A stretch of DNA of 30,667 nt from Planctomycetota bacterium (lineage in GTDB: Bacteria > Planctomycetota > Phycisphaerae > Sedimentisphaerales > UBA12454), in contig JAHJUV010000087.1 in the NCBI GenBank assembly GCA_018828825.1, positions 1-30,667 of the forward strand, written 5' to 3'. Under the pieces are notes generated by a model. It ran no database searches and had not been told where the DNA came from. It was given only the letters and a program-made list of their open reading frames with translations. A program made the position numbers and the translations under genes. Below are positions 23,879 to 30,667 of the stretch, in pieces. How positions within the stretch are numbered: the stretch's first letter is position 1; each line of letters starts with the position of its first letter.

Positions 23879-24124
23879 CTATTGAGCGAGTTTGATTTGC
23901 GCGGGTGATTCGAGGACAATTTGGGGACGGTTCTGATAAGATGTTATAAAGCCTGTAATTTCTATTTTCCTGCCGATGTATCTGCGAAGGGGCGGAAATC
24001 TGGAAACGTTCGAACCAAAAATGAAGCAAAAAAAACGAGCAGCCGCGCCCGGTGAAGAAACGCTAACTGCTCGCAGGAGGAGGAAGAAGAAGATTTCAGT
24101 TTTATATAATATTAAAATAATCAA
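23879..24124 (-). pseudogene. OB-fold protein remnant
   Basis: The last 40 residues of this 81-residue frame (RRYIGRKIEITGFITSYQNR, then PQIVLESPAQIKLAQ) match the C-terminal strand pattern of small OB-fold nucleic-acid-binding domains. The N-terminal half does not: it is a hydrophobic, low-complexity run. It also contains an intrinsic terminator (24028-24073) whose T-tract would be read as codons. The most likely reading is a truncated gene whose 5' part has been replaced. An alternative is a short real gene with an unusual start. Confidence 0.5.
24028..24073 (-). terminator. Intrinsic terminator inside the OB-fold frame
   Basis: On the minus strand CGAGCAG (24067-24073) pairs with CTGCTCG (24036-24042), and eight T follow (complement of 24028-24035). 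The loop is long (24 bases). The TGCTCG element is present a third time at about 24125-24130. Confidence 0.5.
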
Positions 24125-24327
24125 CTGCTCGTTTTTCTACTGTTCGCTTAATCCCGTTGCTTGTTAAAATCACTAAAATCAACTACCCTTTGCTTAACTT
24201 TATACTTATATCTATTTAATCGACAAAATGTTCAATCTTTCATTAAGAATTTACCATTAAAACAAAACCAAAAATATATTTTTTTAATTTTCAACCCCAA
24301 AACCTGTTAAAAGAGGCAATTTGAGGC

Positions 24328-24356
24328 TTGACAACCCAATTTAACGTTTGTATCCT
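24328..24356 (+). promoter_or_regulatory. Promoter for the groES-like gene
   Basis: TTGACA (24328-24333) and TATCCT (24351-24356) are 17 bases apart. The start codon is about 230 bases downstream, leaving a long leader. No CIRCE element was seen. Confidence 0.55.
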
Positions 24357-24362
24357 ATTATA

Positions 24363-24584
24363 ATAAAAGCACTTATGGCTGAGCCACGGAGGCGATAACC
24401 GGCTGGATTTGTCGGCAAATCCGGCCAAAAAAGGATTGATTTATCACAAAAAAGCTGTTAATAAAAAAGGGATTGGAGATATAAGATGTCTCCCTCCCTT
24501 CGCAGGGACAGGCGCCGCAAGGCGGAGAAAAGAGATAATTTTGAATTTTTAATTTCGAGTTTTTAAAAGGTTTTAGAGATAAAT
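24363..24584 (+). promoter_or_regulatory. Long structured leader of the groES-like gene
   Basis: The leader holds a stable hairpin GGCTGGATTTG-tcgg-CAAATCCGGCC (24401-24426), a GAGCCACGGAGGCG repeat-like stretch before it, and further short stems (GGAGA/TCTCC near 24476-24494; TCCC-TTCG-CAGGGA near 24497-24510). I did not recognise a known riboswitch; part may be dispersed repeat DNA. Confidence 0.4.
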
Positions 24585-24914
24585 ATGCAGCCGGAAAAAG
24601 AAATAAATAACGCAGAAACAAAGCCAATCGAGACAGTCGAACCAATAGGCAAAAGAGTCCTCATCCGCAAAGACGAAGATAAAAAAGAAACCAAAGGCGG
24701 AATCAAACTGCCGGATAATATCGAAATACCAACCATAACCGGCAGAGTCGTAGCCGTCTCATCTGAGGTGCAAAATATGCCGGAAATACCGCTCAAACAA
24801 TACGACAAAGTCCTGTTCAATCCCAAAGGAGCTATTCCAGTAGATTTCGAAGGAGATAATCGCCTGTTCGTAGTGGAAGTGGAAAATATCGTGGCCGTCT
24901 TCAGAAGAACGTAG
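24585..24914 (+). CDS. GroES-like co-chaperonin (stand-alone)
   Basis: A 109-residue GroES-family protein: VEPIGKRVLIRKDEDKKETK, then GGIKLPDNIEIPTITGRVVA and YDKVLFNPKGAIPVDFEGDN. The barrel strands, the mobile-loop region and the C-terminal strand are recognisable. An N-terminal extension of about 18 residues (MQPEKEINNAETKPIE) is unusual. GroES caps the GroEL ring during protein folding. No groEL lies next to it, and planctomycetes are known for several chaperonin copies, so this is probably a divergent paralogue. The ribosome binding site is weak (AGAGA). Confidence 0.85.
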   Translation: MQPEKEINNAETKPIETVEPIGKRVLIRKDEDKKETKGGIKLPDNIEIPTITGRVVAVSSEVQNMPEIPLKQYDKVLFNPKGAIPVDFEGDNRLFVVEVENIVAVFRRT

Positions 24915-24948
24915 AAATCAACCGCAGATCCGCCTACGTTAAAAAACT

Positions 24949-24975
24949 TCCGCCGTCGCTGCGAGCTATGGCGGA
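24949..24975. repeat. Palindromic dispersed repeat, second copy
   Basis: Arms TCCGCC (24949-24954) and GGCGGA (24970-24975) surround a 15-base spacer, just after the groES-like gene. The same arms, with a shorter spacer, are found inside pdxA (6063-6082). Confidence 0.6.
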
Positions 24976-25277
24976 CAAGACGGCCGGACAAGTTTCACGA
25001 ACGGCACAAAATGCTATTGGCAGTTTTTACGGTTGCCTTATTTTTGGTTATTTCTATAGTGAATTTTTTAGCCTTTCGCAAAACTCATAAAATGAAATGG
25101 AAGCTCTCCGGCAACATCGACGTGTCGTTATTGACTGTGGGGTCATATTTCAGCTCAACTGACATCTCGCCCACTGTCGCCTGTTTTAATTTGTTATCCC
25201 CATTCATTACCGTTGTAAGTGAAGCCGGTTTGCTTCCTGCTCGTCATATTGCCATTGTCCATTAAGGTAAAAAACAA
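24976..25277. other. No convincing gene
   Basis: An 84-codon frame (25011-25265, plus strand) begins with a hydrophobic stretch, but it has no ribosome binding site and no family resemblance, and it runs into the terminator of the opposite-strand gene. I treat it as chance and see nothing else here. Confidence 0.4.
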
Positions 25278-25314
25278 CCGGGGCCCATACTGAACTCATC
25301 AGTATAGGCCCCGG
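25271..25314 (-). terminator. Intrinsic terminator of the LamG/dockerin gene
   Basis: On the minus strand the arms CCGGGGCC-TATACTGA and TCAGTAT-GGGCCCCGG (25278-25314) form a long, near-perfect stem around five loop bases, followed by TTGTTTTTT. It shares its GGGGCC stem base and TTGTTTTT tail with the terminator at 29241-29283. Confidence 0.85.
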
Positions 25315-25344
25315 ATTAATACTAAACAATCGCCTAATTAGCGG

Positions 25345-28300
25345 TTATTCAATCGGCCATAGCGCCTCCTCAAACCACTGACTCGCCATGATGGCAAAAT
25401 CTCCGAAGTTAATCTTGTCATCGTCATTCAGGTCGATGCCAGGATCGGCTGGCGACGACGATAGCCAGTTATCTGCGAGTATCTTAAGGTCGTTGCAGTT
25501 AACGAAGCAGTCGCCGGTAAAATCGCCTGTTCTGCCAAACATACATCTTGGCGGATACAGCCTGATGTCGTCAATGTACAGCGTTCCTGTACCACAGGGG
25601 TCAGCGGGCCCGACACCGAGAGTTATCTTCTTGATCTTTGTCAGGTCCACGCCTGTGAAATCGCTCAAGGCAATATCCCATGCCTGCCAGGTGGATTGCA
25701 AAACTATATTGGGATCAGTGTGGGTAATCGTTGCTTCATTGCTGCCTACGCTGTCATCCTCCAAAGTTATGTACAGCGGCAAAGCAGCGACGTTGCTATA
25801 TATGCCGATATCTCCATTGCTCCATCCTGACTGCGTCCCTCCGGTTATGGAGACATTAGAGAACTGTGCTGTGCATATTTCCGAAACGTTATGAGCGGTT
25901 ACCGCTAAACCTACATAGTATGGCAAAGTTATATATGGGCGAGGGGCGGTCACATAATGTGAGTCGAAGTCGGTGCCGTTAAGCGAATAGGAAGCATCAA
26001 CGCCGCCACTGGATGTAACTTCCAGCCTTACCCAGTATGGAGCGTTAATGTCCCTCATGGCGACGTAATCCTCGCCGCTTGTGTAGTAGTCGTAGCTGGT
26101 GCTGGAATTGGCATCCGGTTGACGATACTGGAAAGCTGCGCCCATTTCAGGCGTGATACACATAAGCGCGTTCTTAGAGTTCGGATCCAGCGACTGACGA
26201 ACCATCACGCCGACCTTGGCCCACGGGCTGGTATTACCGTCAATACTATCTACTTTCGCTATAATCGTCACAGACCCGCTGCCTGTTATTTGCTTGTAGG
26301 CGTAATGGAACTCATCGTGGTAGCCTGTTCCTGATTTCAAGTTCGGCACATTCCAGATGTCTTCGCCAGCGGCGGTAATTGTGTGGGTACCTGAAACCTC
26401 TGTCCAGCTGCCGACATATGCCGGCCAACCTCTAACCCACAGCTCCAATGACTTGACGCCATCGACAGTCCAATTCTGCGACGAACCAAATGTGCGGGTG
26501 GCATTTGAATCATAGGGCGAGGCAAGGTTATCGCAATCAAGCGACATCGCCTGTTGGCCTCCGTGAACCATGACTAAATTGGAGTCACTGAAATCCACAT
26601 ACCCACCACCGCCATATATCCACCCGTTAGGGTCAAAAATTCTCTTGGGAGAAGTGTTGGTGTAGTCCTCAAAACTATCCACGGAGAAATATTCTGCTGT
26701 TGTAAAGCGCCAGACGAAGCCTTTCCAGATATCACTATTGGCATCATTGACTTCATCAATCCGCCAGTAGTAGGTCTTCTCTGTTTCAAGTGGTCCGACA
26801 CCATAGGTCGTACTTACCTGGTTAATTTTGAAAATTCCGGCAGGTATCGAATGATTGGCATCATTTACATCGCTGAGACTCGTGCCGAAATATACATCGT
26901 GCGAGGCGGCGCCAGGTCCTGCTACCCAGCTAAGAGTAAGCAGCTTATCCGGTTCCATTGCCACAGTTGACTTATTGACCGGGTTGGCGGTACGGGCGTA
27001 TGGCGGCCAGGGAATATCTACCAAGGCCCCTATCTCGCTCGCCGACAGATTATAGTCGTAAACTCGGAGGTCGTCGATGATGCAATCGAGCCCATTCGAG
27101 CCGATATAAAGCGGGTTCGTACTGGTCGGTATCGTGTGGGGCGTCGTACCGCTCGTCTGCGTGTCTTGAACACCGTCCACATATAGAGTCTGAACCCCTG
27201 TTGTTCCGTCATACGTTCCTGTGAGGTGATGCCATCCACCATCGTCAATGCTTATGTTTCCATAGGTGGTCCAGGGCGCTCCGCCCTCGATGCACCAGAG
27301 GATAGTGCCGCTGGTACCTGCCCTCTCAAACTTCCAGTTGTCGAACTTGCCGATGATGCTCTGGTTATCGCCACCGAAATTGTTGATTTTTATCCAGACC
27401 GCAAGCGTCATAGATTTGGTGATGTCTAAGTTCGGGTCATGCCTGACCTCTACCCAGTCCTGGTCGCCGTCAAACTCAAGCGCCCCGCCTATCCGCCCAT
27501 CGGTCGTCCAGGCAGGCAGACTATTCGGGGAAATACCGAAGACAGCGTCGTTGCTATTACCGCTTGAATCGACGGGAGTATTACCATCGCCATCATCAAA
27601 CTTCCACCAGGCTCGCAGGCCGTTTGTTGCTCTGAAACTCCATTCAGGGCCTGGGGCCACGTTACCGCTGCCGCCAAGGAGGTAATCGTACGCAACTATC
27701 ATCCAGTAGTAAGTCTGACCCTTTACAAGGTCGCCTGGTGGGTCCCAAGTGGTGGGGTCGGGGTCGGTCATCAATATTGTCGTTATTAACGGCGGTGGAC
27801 TGACGGTGCCAAAGAACACCTTGTGCCTCAATGCACCATATCCCGCAGTCCAGGTGAGCTTCGTATCCGGGGCCGCATATTGGTACCCATCAGCAGGGCT
27901 CGGGTTAGACACGGAGGCGGAGGCGGAGGCAAAGCTCCAGACCCAGCCGGGCCAGATATCACTATTAGCATCATTGACCTCATCAACCCGCCAGTAGTAG
28001 GTTTTATTGCCTAATTCAAGAGGGACGAGGGGGGTATAGGTTGTATTAGTATCTGGTGTGGTCGTTGTTTTATATACGCCAAGCGGAATCGATTTAGTGG
28101 CATTGGCCACATTCGGTTCACTGGTGCCGAAATATACATCGTGCGTAAGTGCATAATCTCCCTTTGTCCAGCTAAGGTTCGCATCTGCCGACACACCTGC
28201 TTGTCCAGCACTTGGGTCGGGGGAATGGGCTTGTAAGTAGGGAATATTATACCCTAAGACCGCTATCTCCTCTGCCGAGAGGACACGCCTGTAGATGCGC

Positions 28301-28971
28301 AGGTCGTCGCAGCCGCCGTCGATATACTCCCCATCCTTCACTAAGCTGATATAGAGGGGCCAGTGGTTTGGATCGTCTGTCGGTATCGCTGTTCCTGGGG
28401 TAGCGAGCGCGGAAGCATCATAAACACCGTCTATATATAGAATCAGACTCCCTGTTGCTTTCTCATACGTTCCGGCAATGTGATGCCATTTGCCATCGTT
28501 CACGTCCGTGACTCCCACGACGCCGACGCCAGTAGTGGCCTCGCCCCCAACCCTCCAGAGGAGACTGCCCGGGTTTTCGCCACTCTGCTCAAACTTCCAG
28601 ACATGAGTGTTCCAGGAGGTGCCCTTGATAACGGTCGTCTGCCAGACGCTGCCGAAGTCATCAACCCTCAGCCAGAACGCAACAGTGAGGTCATCGGTGA
28701 TGTCGAGCTTGTTAGCGTCCGGTATCTGCACCCAGTCGCCGGTGCCGTCGAGGTCGATTGAGCCGCCTAACCCTGTTCGCCCATTTGTCCAGACCGGGTC
28801 GCCATATAAGACGCCGTTGTCTGCCGGGGAGACGTTGCCGGTATCGTTGGCATCGCCGTCCAGCGTATAGTGCGCTACAAGACAAGGGTCTGAGTCTAAG
28901 TCAGCTGATGCATTACCGGCCAGAGCCAGCAGCACAACAAAAGAAATTAGATAAATAAGTTTTTTACGCAT
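25345..28971 (-). CDS. Secreted LamG / Fn3-like / dockerin-like multidomain protein
   Basis: A 1208-residue exported protein with a signal peptide (residues 1-23, cut near NASA-DLD). Domains in order: LamG/concanavalin-like 1 (about 25-245, with DGKWHHIAGTYEKATGSLIL and DDLRIYRRVLS); two Fn3-like segments (about 250-450, DVYFGTSEPN, TYYWRVDEVNDAN); LamG 2 (about 455-650, DGGWHHLTGTYDGTTGVQTL); a third Fn3-like segment (to about 755); and a beta-sandwich region (about 760-1110) with two concanavalin-like parts. The C-terminus (about 1147-1208) has two dockerin-like calcium loops, GDFTGDCFVNCNDLKILADN and DLNDDDKINFGDFAIMASQW. No catalytic site was seen. It probably binds carbohydrate or anchors at the cell surface, as in large planctomycete secreted proteins. 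It has its own promoter and terminator. Confidence 0.9.
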   Translation of the reverse strand: MRKKLIYLISFVVLLALAGNASADLDSDPCLVAHYTLDGDANDTGNVSPADNGVLYGDPVWTNGRTGLGGSIDLDGTGDWVQIPDANKLDITDDLTVAFWLRVDDFGSVWQTTVIKGTSWNTHVWKFEQSGENPGSLLWRVGGEATTGVGVVGVTDVNDGKWHHIAGTYEKATGSLILYIDGVYDASALATPGTAIPTDDPNHWPLYISLVKDGEYIDGGCDDLRIYRRVLSAEEIAVLGYNIPYLQAHSPDPSAGQAGVSADANLSWTKGDYALTHDVYFGTSEPNVANATKSIPLGVYKTTTTPDTNTTYTPLVPLELGNKTYYWRVDEVNDANSDIWPGWVWSFASASASVSNPSPADGYQYAAPDTKLTWTAGYGALRHKVFFGTVSPPPLITTILMTDPDPTTWDPPGDLVKGQTYYWMIVAYDYLLGGSGNVAPGPEWSFRATNGLRAWWKFDDGDGNTPVDSSGNSNDAVFGISPNSLPAWTTDGRIGGALEFDGDQDWVEVRHDPNLDITKSMTLAVWIKINNFGGDNQSIIGKFDNWKFERAGTSGTILWCIEGGAPWTTYGNISIDDGGWHHLTGTYDGTTGVQTLYVDGVQDTQTSGTTPHTIPTSTNPLYIGSNGLDCIIDDLRVYDYNLSASEIGALVDIPWPPYARTANPVNKSTVAMEPDKLLTLSWVAGPGAASHDVYFGTSLSDVNDANHSIPAGIFKINQVSTTYGVGPLETEKTYYWRIDEVNDANSDIWKGFVWRFTTAEYFSVDSFEDYTNTSPKRIFDPNGWIYGGGGYVDFSDSNLVMVHGGQQAMSLDCDNLASPYDSNATRTFGSSQNWTVDGVKSLELWVRGWPAYVGSWTEVSGTHTITAAGEDIWNVPNLKSGTGYHDEFHYAYKQITGSGSVTIIAKVDSIDGNTSPWAKVGVMVRQSLDPNSKNALMCITPEMGAAFQYRQPDANSSTSYDYYTSGEDYVAMRDINAPYWVRLEVTSSGGVDASYSLNGTDFDSHYVTAPRPYITLPYYVGLAVTAHNVSEICTAQFSNVSITGGTQSGWSNGDIGIYSNVAALPLYITLEDDSVGSNEATITHTDPNIVLQSTWQAWDIALSDFTGVDLTKIKKITLGVGPADPCGTGTLYIDDIRLYPPRCMFGRTGDFTGDCFVNCNDLKILADNWLSSSPADPGIDLNDDDKINFGDFAIMASQWFEEALWPIE

Positions 28972-29240
28972 GATAATTTCCCTTTCTTTTTCTGACTGAT
29001 AATTTCTATTTCTTCCTTTATGACCATAATTTATAGATTTTACTCATTTTACCAAACTCATCAGTTTATTTCAAGTAAATTTTTATTAATTCTTCTAAAT
29101 ATTTCCGCAAAAAAATAACAAAAAACGCAAAAAAGCGCTCATTTTTGCCCCCTCACTCTTTCACACCTAATCGATTCATCTCATTCGGTCTCATCCGTGC
29201 GCTATTTCCAATTGCTTGCTGTAAACCCTGACTACCCACA
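28972..29240. other. AT-rich 5' region of the LamG/dockerin gene
   Basis: No gene was seen. It contains the promoter at 29046-29074 and an A/T-rich upstream part with runs of A and T. The leader between promoter and start codon is about 65 bases, with AAAGGGA ahead of the ATG. Confidence 0.5.
29046..29074 (-). promoter_or_regulatory. Sigma70-type promoter for the LamG/dockerin gene
   Basis: Minus strand: TTGAAA (29069-29074), 17 bases, TAAAAT (29046-29051), with an A/T-rich region upstream that could act as an UP element. Confidence 0.7.
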
Positions 29241-29283
29241 AAAACAACTGGGGCCTGTGCTGATTTATCCGGCACAGGCCCCA
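29241..29283 (-). terminator. Intrinsic terminator of the PEP-CTERM gene
   Basis: On the minus strand TGGGGCCTGTGCC and GCACAGGCCCCA (29249-29283) form a 12-pair stem around about 10 bases, followed by GTTGTTTTTG. It lies about 65 bases after the PEP-CTERM stop codon. Confidence 0.85.
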
Positions 29284-29346
29284 AACTCGTACAAAATCAT
29301 TGGCTAACTAATACTTTTAGAAAGTAATTAGCGTATTAGCGTAAAA

Positions 29347-30153
29347 TTAGCGTTTCCTGCGAATCAGCGCTAAACCAAGACCAAGAAGGACCATTGTTGC
29401 CGGCTCGGGAATGACTTCCGAGTACACCACGCCGGTATAGGAATCAAGGTAGAATGTCACTTTTTCCTGTCCCGGTGAGACCGTGACTAAAGCGTTAGCC
29501 GTGTTAACGCCGCGCCCGTCCTCGGAGATAGAATCCCAAGTACCGGTGACAACGGCTTTCCACGCATAAGTGTTGAAAGTCGGGTCCCCTGTCCAACCGG
29601 GTGCACTACCTGACGGCAGAGCCAAGGTCAGTTCGTAAATCCCGCCGCCCATGTCCGTCATCGGCAGGCCGGTGGTACTCCAATCGGGAAGTCCCGCGCC
29701 ATCTGGATCGTTATCGCCCCAGCCGAAGCTGCCGGCGATCGTCCAGCCTACACTATTTCCATCGGTGCTCAGGCCAATGCGGTTGGTCGCGGTCAGCCAG
29801 CCGTCTGACACAGTGTTGGTGTTCAACCCGACGGTAACTGCACCAGCGCCATCGGCATAGAGCCAAGCATCGCTCCCAGAGCCGCTGCTGCCAGGGATCC
29901 AAGTCTCATCATAGACCTCGGTTATTGCGTTCCAGGCAGTTTTGACAACCTTGAACGTCTGACGCGAGCCTGCGGTCAACCCTGTGAGCGTACCCGATAA
30001 CTCGCCCGGTGAACCTTCGGTCATCATGTCAACACGCGGGGTCCAGCCGTTCCAACTGCCGGCCAACGAGTAGTTAGGGTCTGCAGCGCTTGCCGGGACA
30101 GCTATTCCCGCAACAGCGAGAACTACCAACATAAAAAACAATTTCTTACACAT
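29347..30153 (-). CDS. PEP-CTERM sorting-domain secreted protein
   Basis: A 268-residue exported protein. The signal peptide covers residues 1-23 (KLFFMLVVLAVAGIAVPASA). The mature part has two copies of a CBM/E-set-like beta-sandwich: YSLAGSWNGWTPRVDMM with QTFKVVKTAWN, and WTIAGSFGWGDNDPDG with YAWKAVVTGTWDSI. Both resemble starch-binding modules. The C-terminus is the classic sorting signal: VIPEPATMVLLGLGLALI then the basic RRKR. Proteins with this tail are processed by an exosortase and are often surface or exopolysaccharide-associated; no exosortase gene is in the window. GGAGG lies seven bases ahead of the ATG. Strong terminator downstream. Confidence 0.93.
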   Translation of the reverse strand: MCKKLFFMLVVLAVAGIAVPASAADPNYSLAGSWNGWTPRVDMMTEGSPGELSGTLTGLTAGSRQTFKVVKTAWNAITEVYDETWIPGSSGSGSDAWLYADGAGAVTVGLNTNTVSDGWLTATNRIGLSTDGNSVGWTIAGSFGWGDNDPDGAGLPDWSTTGLPMTDMGGGIYELTLALPSGSAPGWTGDPTFNTYAWKAVVTGTWDSISEDGRGVNTANALVTVSPGQEKVTFYLDSYTGVVYSEVIPEPATMVLLGLGLALIRRKR

Positions 30154-30444
30154 AATACATCCTCCATCAACAAAAAAAACAAAACTTCTTCTTTTTTGCT
30201 TTGACTACACGTCAAAACAAATACTTATGTGTCTTCGACAAACACGCCGAACTCGCGCTTGTCAAAATAACCTTTTAATGGGGTCTGCCCTCTCTTCGAG
30301 TGAGAGAAACCGCGCAGAACTTTCAGCCAAAATGCCAAAACTGTGGAAGCCCAACTCCTGGCACAAAGCACCCTTCACTCCCACTTGTACCAAATTAGCT
30401 ATATGCTTGTCAAGGAAATTTTTGCTGCGCCTATTATTTATTAT
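30154..30444 (-). promoter_or_regulatory. Upstream region of the PEP-CTERM gene with inverted repeat and conserved-looking block
   Basis: TTTGAC-tacac-GTCAAA (30200-30216) is a perfect inverted repeat 47 bases ahead of the start, a possible operator. Two TTGACA-like boxes (minus strand, near 30258-30263 and 30410-30415) could be -35 sites. Between 30270 and 30400 a GC-richer block contains a CTCTC-ttcga-GTGAGAG type stem (30291-30307) and an open frame without a good start. It may be a dispersed or structured element rather than a gene. Confidence 0.35.
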
Positions 30445-30666
30445 TTATTTCTTGCCAGAGGCGGCATTATCTAAATATTCTTTGTATGGCAGGCTGAACT
30501 TCTCGAACCTGCTAAATCCCTTTTCTGGGTCATCATTTATGGGTAGCTCTAATAATTGCTTTTGAGCGGCAAGTAGAAGACTTTTGTTCGCCGGCAAGGA
30601 AGACAAATCAGCTTTATCAATAGATAAAGTGGCTTTTGTCTGACGCAGACCGGCGACAAAAAGATT
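30445..30666 (-). CDS. Partial protein of unknown function (3' end)
   Basis: A minus-strand frame is open from the right edge to a TAA at 30445-30447, giving 73 residues. Readable parts are LFVAGLRQTKATLSIDKADL, then LLAAQKQLLELPIND and FSRFEKFSLPYKEYLDNAAS. It is mostly helical and polar with no motif I recognise. The start and most of the gene lie outside the window, so no function can be given. Confidence 0.6.
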   Translation of the reverse strand, partial: NLFVAGLRQTKATLSIDKADLSSLPANKSLLLAAQKQLLELPINDDPEKGFSRFEKFSLPYKEYLDNAASGKK

Positions 30667-30667
30667 C

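Noticed and set aside
24373..24645. 90-codon minus-strand frame across the groES leader
   Set aside because: It reads through repeat-like and low-complexity DNA and overlaps the start of a better gene on the other strand.
25011..25265. 84-codon plus-strand frame with a hydrophobic start
   Set aside because: It has no ribosome binding site and no family resemblance, and it ends in front of an opposite-strand terminator.
30227..30565. 112-codon plus-strand frame near the right edge
   Set aside because: It overlaps the minus-strand partial gene that is open to the window edge; its composition looks like translated spacer or repeat.
1..30667. CRISPR array, tRNA or rRNA genes
   Set aside because: No regularly spaced repeats, no tRNA arm pattern and no rRNA-like sequence were found by eye. 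A tRNAscan or Infernal run would settle it.

Overview
The window looks like chromosome from a planctomycete, most likely class Phycisphaerae (Sedimentisphaerales-like). The evidence is a PEP-CTERM secreted protein, a 1208-residue LamG/Fn3-like secreted protein with a C-terminal dockerin-like pair of calcium loops, a free-standing HNH-AP2 protein of a kind common in that group, and the mix of core genes. This placement is inference from protein style; there is no rRNA in the window.

Layout. (1) 2-3371, plus strand: the 3' end of a beta-propeller/Ig-like protein, the alpha subunit of an iron-sulfur fumarase-type hydratase, and a URO-D superfamily protein, all overlapping by ATGA. (2) 3375-6756, minus strand: a compact operon ribE-pdxA-(63-aa protein)-(nucleotidyltransferase)-rsmA, with a probable two-gene toxin-antitoxin-like cassette inside housekeeping genes. 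(3) 6898-9351, plus: a secreted protein with a thioredoxin-like domain and an archaeal-type thymidylate synthase homologue. (4) 9352-10207: a gene-free stretch with a duplicated double-hairpin unit and an orphan intrinsic terminator. (5) 10208-13342, plus: nrdR with a second ATP-cone-like gene, then corA and a TrkA-C membrane protein. (6) 13382-14122, minus: a lipoprotein. (7) 14180-20977: the branched-chain amino acid genes ilvB, ilvN and ilvC on the minus strand. ilvC is separated from ilvBN by an HNH-AP2 gene and an oppositely oriented, AT-richer restriction-modification pair (PD-(D/E)XK nuclease and beta-class methyltransferase). A MITE-like inverted repeat lies between ilvB and ilvN. (8) 21555-23728, minus: a second, unrelated restriction-modification pair (nuclease and gamma-class N6-adenine methyltransferase). 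(9) 23879-25344: an OB-fold gene remnant, a lone GroES-like gene with a long leader, and repeats. (10) 25345-30153, minus: the LamG/dockerin protein and the PEP-CTERM protein, each followed by a strong GGGGCC-type intrinsic terminator. A partial unknown gene enters from the right edge.

How it works together. ilvB, ilvN and ilvC supply the first two steps of valine/leucine/isoleucine synthesis. ribE and pdxA make riboflavin and pyridoxal phosphate. NrdR and the thymidylate-synthase-like protein concern deoxynucleotide supply. The ilv neighbourhood appears to be an integration hotspot holding two restriction-modification systems, a homing-type nuclease and short dispersed palindromes. Repeat sequence has also entered coding sequence: both ends of PdxA look repeat-derived. 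No rRNA, tRNA, CRISPR array or full transposase gene was seen.
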